Origin: Acidobacteriaceae bacterium
GTDB lineage: Bacteria; Acidobacteriota; Terriglobia; Terriglobales; Acidobacteriaceae
Reading direction: 5' to 3'
DNA: 18,996 bases
Assembly: GCA_027364815.1 (NCBI GenBank)
Contig: DAHXOQ010000023.1
Location: 1-18,996 of the forward strand
The position numbers and the translations under genes are program-made. Under the pieces are notes generated by a model that made no database searches, had not been told where the DNA came from, and saw only the letters and a list, made by a program, of their open reading frames with translations. Numbering within the stretch: position 1 is the first letter of the stretch; each line of letters starts with the position of its first letter. Below are positions 14,847 to 18,996 of the stretch, piece after piece.

Positions 14847-15296
14847 GTGTTCCTCTGGCGCATCAGCAACTACGCAAACCTCGATGGCGCCAGCGGCCTT
14901 GTTGTCTCTGGCCGTTGGCACACCAAGGGCCGTCCCATTCTCTACTGCGCCATGACTCCCTCCACCTCGCTCCTTGAAACTCTCGTCCACATGGAGATCG
15001 ACGCCGAAGACCGTCCTGAAAGTTTTCAAGTCCTCAAAATCTCCGCGCCCAAATCTCTTTCACGCAAACGAATCAATCCCGCCTCGCTGCACTCCGATTG
15101 GCGCACCAATCTCCAGTCCACGCAGCGCATCGGCGACAAGTGGCTTCACTCCGCGCGCTCATTGCTTCTTGAAGTTCCCAGCGTTCTCGTTCCAGAAACA
15201 TGGAATGTGCTCATCAACCCTCAGCATCCACAGTTCGACCGCCTGCGCATCACGGAAATCTTTCACCACCCTTTTGATGTACGATTCTTTCCATAG
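14847..15296 (+). CDS. RES-domain toxin (NAD+-degrading family)
   Basis: Characterised RES toxins deplete NAD+ (by hydrolysis or phosphorolysis) or, as in ParT, ADP-ribosylate a host enzyme; which applies here cannot be told from sequence. The 149-residue protein has the RES layout: WRISNYANLDG (4-14), SGRWHTKGRPILYCA (21-35) with Arg23 and Tyr33, and SLLETLVHMEI (41-51) with Glu44. RSLLLEVPSVLVP and WNVLINPQHP, typical of the second half, follow. The length is normal and no key residue seems lost, so the toxin looks intact. The GTG start at 14847 uses AAGG, which overlaps the antitoxin stop codon, with a 7-base spacer. This favours coupled translation and a lower toxin than antitoxin yield. 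Confidence 0.93.
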   Translation: MFLWRISNYANLDGASGLVVSGRWHTKGRPILYCAMTPSTSLLETLVHMEIDAEDRPESFQVLKISAPKSLSRKRINPASLHSDWRTNLQSTQRIGDKWLHSARSLLLEVPSVLVPETWNVLINPQHPQFDRLRITEIFHHPFDVRFFP

Positions 15297-15343
15297 CAAA
15301 AGATTCTCCCCGCAATCGTTGAATCATTGGAGGTCACATCCAA

Positions 15344-17188
15344 ATGAAATTGCGCTTTCTCGCGCTTTTCTCTGCCACTCTGCTCTCGCTCCCCGGCATC
15401 ACCCATGCGCAGTCCACTGACTGGCGCACGCCAGCCGAGACCACCGACTACCGGACCACTCCCGATTATGCCGCCACCGTCGCTTATCTTGAGCGCATCG
15501 CCGCTGCCGAACCCCATCAGGTTCGCATTGAAAACTTCGGCAAGACCGGCGAAGGCCGCGACCTCAAAATCGTCATTGTCTCCAAAGACGGCATCTTCGA
15601 TCCCGCAGCGATTCACGCCTCAGGCCGCGTCATACTCCTGGTTCAAAACTCCATCCACGCCGGAGAAATGGACGGCAAGGACGCCTGCCTCGCGCTACTG
15701 CGCGAACTGGTCATCACCAAATCCAAGGCCGCGCTCCTCGACCACGCCGTCCTCGTCTTCATTCCCGTCTACAACCTCGACGGCCACGAGCGCCGCTCTG
15801 CTTTCAATCGCATCAACCAAAACGGCCCTGAGGAAATGGGCTTTCGCGCTAACGCTTCCAATCAAAATCTCAATCGCGATTACATGAAGGCTGAAGCTCC
15901 TGAGACCCGCGCCTTCCTCAAGCTCTTCCATCGCTGGCTGCCGGATTTCTTCGTCGATGACCACGTCACTGACGGCGCTGACTTCCAATACGATGTCACA
16001 TTCATGATTGACCACGGCCTCAACGTTGCGCCCGCCACCGCTGCATGGGCTCAGCAAATTGCTCCGGAGATCGCCGACGCCGTCAATAAAACCGGCCACA
16101 TTGCATTCCCCTCCTACATTGATCTCAATGACGGAACGGATCCAACAAAAGGGATCGGTTATTATTTCGACCCACCACGCTTCTCCACCGGCCAGATGAT
16201 TCTTGAAAACCGTCCCGGCATGCTCGTTGAGCTGCACATGCTCAAGGCGTACAAAACCCGCGTCACGGGCAACTACGAACTCCTCTGCGCGCTTCTCGCT
16301 GTACTCAATCGCGATGCCGCCAAACTCATCGAGCTCAATCGCGCTGATGACGAAGCCGCCGCAAAGCTCGGCAACGAGCCGTTCAAGAACGATGCGCTCA
16401 GCAAGTTAAAATTTCCTCTCGCGATTGAAGCCAACGGCGAGACCACGCCGGTTCCATTTCACGGCTATCAATTCACGCGCGAGTTGAGCGCCATCTCCGG
16501 CACTCTGATGATCAGCTACTCGCACCAGCCACTGGAGATGACCATCCCCGTCTTCACCGGAGAAAAAATTTCCATCAGCGCCACGCCGCCCGCCGGCTAT
16601 GTGATTCCTCAGCAGTGGACGCACGTCCTTGACGTGCTCAACGCTCACGACGTCATCATGCACCGCACCGCGTCGCCATGGACCGGCAATGTCGAGCGCT
16701 ATCAGTGCAGCGGAATGCAATGGCAGTCTCGCCCCTTTGAAGGCCGCCACCCCATCTTCGGCGGCGAAGGCGGCCGTGAAGGCGCCGGCCACTTCGGTCA
16801 GTGCACGCTCACCACGGAATCCGTCACCATCCCCGCCGGCGCATACATTGTTCCGCTGAATCAGCGACTCTCCAAAGTCGTCATCAACTGGCTTGAGCCG
16901 GAAGCGCCCGACTCAGCCGTGCGTTGGGGATTCTTCGATGCCGTCTTTGAGCAAAAAGAATATGGCGAAGGTTATGTTCTTGAGAAACTTGCCCGCGAAA
17001 TGCTCGCCAAAGATCCCGCCCTCAAAGCCGAGTTCGAAGCCCGCATCCAGTCCGACCCCAAATTCGAAGCCAGCCCCTACGCGCGTCTCAATTTTTTCTA
17101 TGAGCACTCACCCTGGTACAAAGCCAATCACGTCGGCGAGTACCCGGTTCTGCGCCTGCCTTCACTGGCCGGCATAAAAACCGAGTAG
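15344..17188 (+). CDS. Secreted M14-family zinc metallocarboxypeptidase
   Basis: The 614-residue protein is probably a periplasmic or secreted zinc carboxypeptidase. An N-terminal signal peptide ends near Ala22 (THA-QS). The M14 zinc motif is H105-x-x-E108 in NSIHAGEMDGK, with the third ligand H207 in DDHVTDG. A substrate-carboxylate Arg is likely R178 in NQNLNRDYMKAE, and the catalytic Glu is probably E296 in MLVELHM. Beyond about residue 330 a long C-terminal region (GYQFTRELSAISG, PAGYVIPQQW, PAGAYIVPLNQ) resembles the accessory half of large M14 proteins in acidobacteria and Bacteroidetes. GGAGG lies 10 bases before the ATG. It follows the toxin gene by 47 bases but ends in its own terminator. 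Substrate is unknown; peptide scavenging is a reasonable guess. Confidence 0.9.
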   Translation: MKLRFLALFSATLLSLPGITHAQSTDWRTPAETTDYRTTPDYAATVAYLERIAAAEPHQVRIENFGKTGEGRDLKIVIVSKDGIFDPAAIHASGRVILLVQNSIHAGEMDGKDACLALLRELVITKSKAALLDHAVLVFIPVYNLDGHERRSAFNRINQNGPEEMGFRANASNQNLNRDYMKAEAPETRAFLKLFHRWLPDFFVDDHVTDGADFQYDVTFMIDHGLNVAPATAAWAQQIAPEIADAVNKTGHIAFPSYIDLNDGTDPTKGIGYYFDPPRFSTGQMILENRPGMLVELHMLKAYKTRVTGNYELLCALLAVLNRDAAKLIELNRADDEAAAKLGNEPFKNDALSKLKFPLAIEANGETTPVPFHGYQFTRELSAISGTLMISYSHQPLEMTIPVFTGEKISISATPPAGYVIPQQWTHVLDVLNAHDVIMHRTASPWTGNVERYQCSGMQWQSRPFEGRHPIFGGEGGREGAGHFGQCTLTTESVTIPAGAYIVPLNQRLSKVVINWLEPEAPDSAVRWGFFDAVFEQKEYGEGYVLEKLAREMLAKDPALKAEFEARIQSDPKFEASPYARLNFFYEHSPWYKANHVGEYPVLRLPSLAGIKTE

Positions 17189-17203
17189 TACATTCGCAAA
17201 ATC

Positions 17204-17240
17204 AAAAAGAGTCCAACACTTTCAATGCTGGACTCTTTTT
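17204..17240 (+). terminator. Rho-independent terminator after the M14 peptidase gene
   Basis: AAAAAGAGTCCA (17204-17215) and TGGACTCTTTTT (17229-17240) form a 12-bp perfect stem around a 13-base loop, and the T run is on the plus strand. The matching A run means it can also act on the minus strand for the convergent DUF2892 gene, whose stop is at 17304. Confidence 0.92.
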
Positions 17241-17303
17241 CCTGTTCAATAAGAAAGCGGTAGAATCGTTCGCACGCCAGGCTCCGCCGCAAAAAACAAT
17301 CTG

Positions 17304-17498
17304 CTACTTCAGCGGGCAGGTCCTGATTCCGAAGAGCGCGTACAGAGGGCAAAATCCCATCAGCGCCGTCATCAACGGCACAACCCCAATCAACCCAACC
17401 CAGCGAATATTGCCATCCAGAAAATAAATCAAGCTCAACAGCGCCAACCCAATGATCACGCGCACCACTTTATCCAGAGTTCCGACGTTATGATTCAT
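17304..17498 (-). CDS. DUF2892 (YgaP-like) small membrane protein
   Basis: The 64-residue protein begins MNHNVGTLDKVVRVIIG, the hallmark of the DUF2892 / YgaP transmembrane family. It has two membrane spans (about 12-26 and 31-50) and ends GFCPLYALFGIRTCPLK, with the two conserved cysteines. In E. coli this domain is fused to a rhodanese in YgaP; free-standing copies often sit near redox or sulfur genes, and the precise function is unclear. The ATG at 17498 is chosen because GGAGG lies 6 bases upstream. Longer readings in the same frame lack family similarity. It lies downstream of a Crp/Fnr regulator gene on the same strand, with a candidate regulator site in the gap, suggesting direct regulation. 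Confidence 0.88.
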   Translation of the reverse strand: MNHNVGTLDKVVRVIIGLALLSLIYFLDGNIRWVGLIGVVPLMTALMGFCPLYALFGIRTCPLK

Positions 17499-17570
17499 GC
17501 GATTCCTCCAATCAAGATCCGGAGTGCAAACTCCAGCGTCCATCATTGAATCTGATGAACTGACAAAATA

Positions 17571-17627
17571 ATAATCCTGCTTAATGCCGTTGTCTGCAAC
17601 CTGGGTCACACTGCAACCTAAGTTGCA
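17571..17627 (-). promoter_or_regulatory. Candidate Crp/Fnr operator and promoter of the DUF2892 gene
   Basis: TGCAAC-CTAA-GTTGCA (17612-17627) is a perfect 6-4-6 dyad with Crp/Fnr-like geometry. A further TGCAACCT half-site lies at 17595-17602, 17 bases from its twin. On the minus strand TTGCAG (17599-17594) and GATTAT (17576-17571) form a -35/-10 pair with a 17-base gap. The dyad centre would lie about 55 bases before the predicted start of transcription, in an activating position. Confidence 0.55.
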
Positions 17628-17635
17628 CAACGCGT

Positions 17636-18307
17636 CTACATCCCCTCATGCGCCAGCGCCTTCAACTCGTCCGGCTTCAGCACCTTGATTTGCTCGCGAC
17701 CCAGCTCCACCCAATGCTTCTCTTCAAAGCTCCTCAAAATCCTGCTCACCACCACGCGCACACTGCCCAGCTCGTCGGCCAGGTTCTGGTGCGACACATT
17801 CACCACAGCGCCCCGATTCACCAGGAGCGCTGCCAGCCTCTGATCGAGCCTTCCAAAAGCCACCGCCTCCACCAACTGCATCAGCTCCGTAATCCTCTCC
17901 GCAAACAATCCGAAGACCAGCAACCGGAAGGGCTCATACTGCGCCAGCAGCCGATGAAAAATTCCGCCATCGAGCAGCACCAGCGTCGATTCCGCCTCCG
18001 CAACTCCGCGCGCCGGATAAGATGCCCGCCCCAGCAAACAGCAACTCGTCAGCAAGCAAAGCTGCCCCGGCGTAATCCTGTACAGTAGCATCTCCCGCCC
18101 CTCCGAGCTCGCTTTGGTTACCCGCAATGAACCCTTGAGCAGCAGCGGAAATGCGCGGCACGGCGACCCGTCATCAAACAGGTCCATCCCCTCCGGCACC
18201 GTCATCACCTGCGCCGAGGTCTTCAGCATCCCACTGAGTTCTTCCGGCAACGTGCTGAAGACAGGGAAAGCCATGCCAAGCAAATCAAAAATTTCGTCGG
18301 GTATCAT
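17636..18307 (-). CDS. Crp/Fnr-family transcriptional regulator
   Basis: A 223-residue regulator with an N-terminal cyclic-nucleotide-binding-like beta-barrel (about 15-125), a dimerisation helix (about 126-150) and a C-terminal winged helix-turn-helix (about 171-210). The recognition helix reads GSVRVVVSRILRSF: Arg184 and Ser188-Arg189 are kept, but residue 185 is Val where the family nearly always has Glu. Cysteines C84, C89 and C90 cluster in GQLCLLTSCCLLG. In this subfamily they might sense redox state; that is inference, and no iron-sulfur ligand set like that of Fnr is evident. The ATG at 18307 is preferred on family length. An in-frame ATG at 18376 would add 23 residues; neither has a good ribosome site. 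The gene lies upstream of DUF2892 and divergent from a small membrane protein gene. Confidence 0.9.
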   Translation of the reverse strand: MIPDEIFDLLGMAFPVFSTLPEELSGMLKTSAQVMTVPEGMDLFDDGSPCRAFPLLLKGSLRVTKASSEGREMLLYRITPGQLCLLTSCCLLGRASYPARGVAEAESTLVLLDGGIFHRLLAQYEPFRLLVFGLFAERITELMQLVEAVAFGRLDQRLAALLVNRGAVVNVSHQNLADELGSVRVVVSRILRSFEEKHWVELGREQIKVLKPDELKALAHEGM

Positions 18308-18425
18308 CGTTTTGAATTCTATCGCCTGACGGATGCATCCCGTTGAATCAAGATTTTTATTTACATTTAACTGCATTTCTCGCTATCGTTGCTTTGAGTT
18401 TCCATCCCACATTCAGGAGTCCACA

Positions 18426-18695
18426 ATGCATCTCGCCTCATTGATTCTCCAGAGTTCGTCCGACAACACCGCTGCCGCGGGTTTCATCGCCGCCATGATT
18501 GGGGTTTACTTAGTCGTCTTCATCATTGCGGTCGTCTTGGTGATCATCCCCTTCTGGTTCATTTGCAAGAAGGCCGGATTTACGCCTTGGCTTGCTTTGT
18601 TGAATCTCATTCCATTTGGATCGTTGATCCTCCTTTACGTCCTGGCCTTCGCAGAGTGGAAAACCACACCTCCATCAATCACAATTCAATCTTAA
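18426..18695 (+). CDS. Small two-helix membrane protein, unknown function
   Basis: The 89-residue protein has a strong transmembrane span at about 18-46 and a second at about 55-77, joined by a short loop with FICKKAGFTPWLALLNLIPFG. The motif of an aromatic loop and LNLIPFGSL is seen in many uncharacterised small membrane proteins of bacteria. I cannot name a family with confidence. The ATG at 18426 is fixed by AGGAG 6 bases upstream. It is divergent from the Crp/Fnr gene, and the shared region has room for regulation by that protein. A terminator follows. Confidence 0.8.
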   Translation: MHLASLILQSSSDNTAAAGFIAAMIGVYLVVFIIAVVLVIIPFWFICKKAGFTPWLALLNLIPFGSLILLYVLAFAEWKTTPPSITIQS

Positions 18696-18740
18696 GCCGA
18701 TACTGCGGCACAGCCAGTCAACCGGCTCACTTCATCAATG

Positions 18741-18773
18741 CACCCGACGGCGCACCAACAACGCTGTCGGGTG
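18741..18773 (+). terminator. Probable terminator of the small membrane protein gene
   Basis: CACCCGACGGCG (18741-18752) pairs with CGCTGTCGGGTG (18762-18773), 12 positions with one G-T wobble, around a 9-base loop. ATTGTCTTT follows. The T tract is weak but the stem is strong, and it separates this gene from gltX. Confidence 0.75.
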
Positions 18774-18890
18774 ATTGTCTTTGATTGCGACTTCGCAGAT
18801 ATCCTGAGCACGTTAATCAACTCAATCATGCCATTGCGCCGAAAATGCTAGCATCAATATTGAAGATCACATTCGAAAGAACCCATCCAA

Positions 18891-18996
18891 ATGTCAGACT
18901 CAAATCCCTCAATCTCTCCCCGCGTCCGATTTGCACCCTCGCCCCCCGGCTTTCTCCATGTAGGCTGCGCCCGCACATTTATTTTTAATTGGCTCT
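18891..18996 (+). CDS. gltX: Glutamyl-tRNA synthetase, N-terminal 35 codons (right edge)
   Basis: The visible part reads RVRFAPSPPGFLHVGCART and then FIFNWL, which is the class I HIGH-motif region of glutamyl-tRNA synthetase at its normal place near the N-terminus. The enzyme attaches glutamate to tRNA-Glu (and to tRNA-Gln in bacteria that use the amidotransferase route). Two residues are odd: PSPPG where PSPTG is near-universal, and HVGC where HVGG or HVGS is common. The ATG at 18891 has only a weak GAAAGA upstream. The remainder lies outside the window. A GluQ-RS-like paralogue is less likely, because ARTFIFNWL fits the full synthetase. Confidence 0.9.
   Translation, partial: MSDSNPSISPRVRFAPSPPGFLHVGCARTFIFNWL

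Noticed and set aside
15695..16237. Minus-strand open frame antisense to the M14 peptidase
   Set aside because: It overlaps the catalytic region of the peptidase and has no family resemblance or ribosome site.
17499..17630. Longer N-terminus for the DUF2892 protein
   Set aside because: The extra residues do not match the family, while the ATG at 17498 has a GGAGG ribosome site and the upstream bases hold a promoter and dyad.
18331..18340. GGATGCATCC palindrome as an autoregulatory Crp/Fnr site
   Set aside because: It is a 10-base palindrome without the half-site spacing expected for the family and unlike the TGCAAC dyad.

Overview
The window looks like chromosomal DNA of an acidobacterium (Acidobacteriota, probably class Terriglobia). 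That is an inference. It rests on the GC-rich coding style, the wording of the FtsH, TilS and GltX proteins, a TIGR00027-type methyltransferase, a small HNNT/CxxC protein, and intergenic palindromes of the GACTAAAGTC type. No rRNA, tRNA, CRISPR array, phage or insertion sequence was seen. Gene density is high and most content is housekeeping.

Layout. Positions 1-3066 (minus strand) hold a pyrimidine nucleoside salvage cluster read cdd -> deoA -> nupC, with nupC running off the left edge. Nucleosides are imported, cytidine is deaminated, and uridine or thymidine is phosphorolysed. A dyad-rich region (3094-3121) precedes cdd, and a hairpin cluster lies between cdd and deoA. Positions 3208-3800 hold a 60-residue probable zinc protein on the minus strand. 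It has a strong terminator, a long hairpin-rich leader and a promoter whose -10 box sits inside a dyad. This region is shared with the divergent YycJ/WalJ-like metallo-hydrolase (3790-4824). A structured leader and a zinc-finger membrane protein (4980-5441) follow. They share a bidirectional terminator with a large Slt-type lytic transglycosylase (5495-7966, minus).

Positions 8080-12641 (minus) carry a SAM methyltransferase, ftsH and tilS. FtsH has HEAGP where the zinc protease motif HEAGH is expected, so one zinc ligand is missing from an otherwise intact protein. TilS has an in-frame TAG just upstream of its only usable ATG. A short-repeat tract separates tilS from the divergent plus-strand genes ispD and ispF (MEP isoprenoid pathway). 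Next is a compact Xre/DUF2384-RES toxin-antitoxin pair with a textbook promoter wrapped in a 14-bp inverted repeat, then a secreted M14 metallocarboxypeptidase. Positions 17304-18307 (minus) hold a Crp/Fnr regulator and a DUF2892 membrane protein, with a TGCAAC-N4-GTTGCA dyad between them. A small two-helix membrane protein and the first 35 codons of gltX close the window.

The best leads are the FtsH zinc-ligand loss, the structured leader and operator of the 60-residue protein, the toxin-antitoxin operator, the candidate Crp/Fnr site, and the TilS stop codon. Several unusual residues arise from single base changes, so sequence error must be excluded first.
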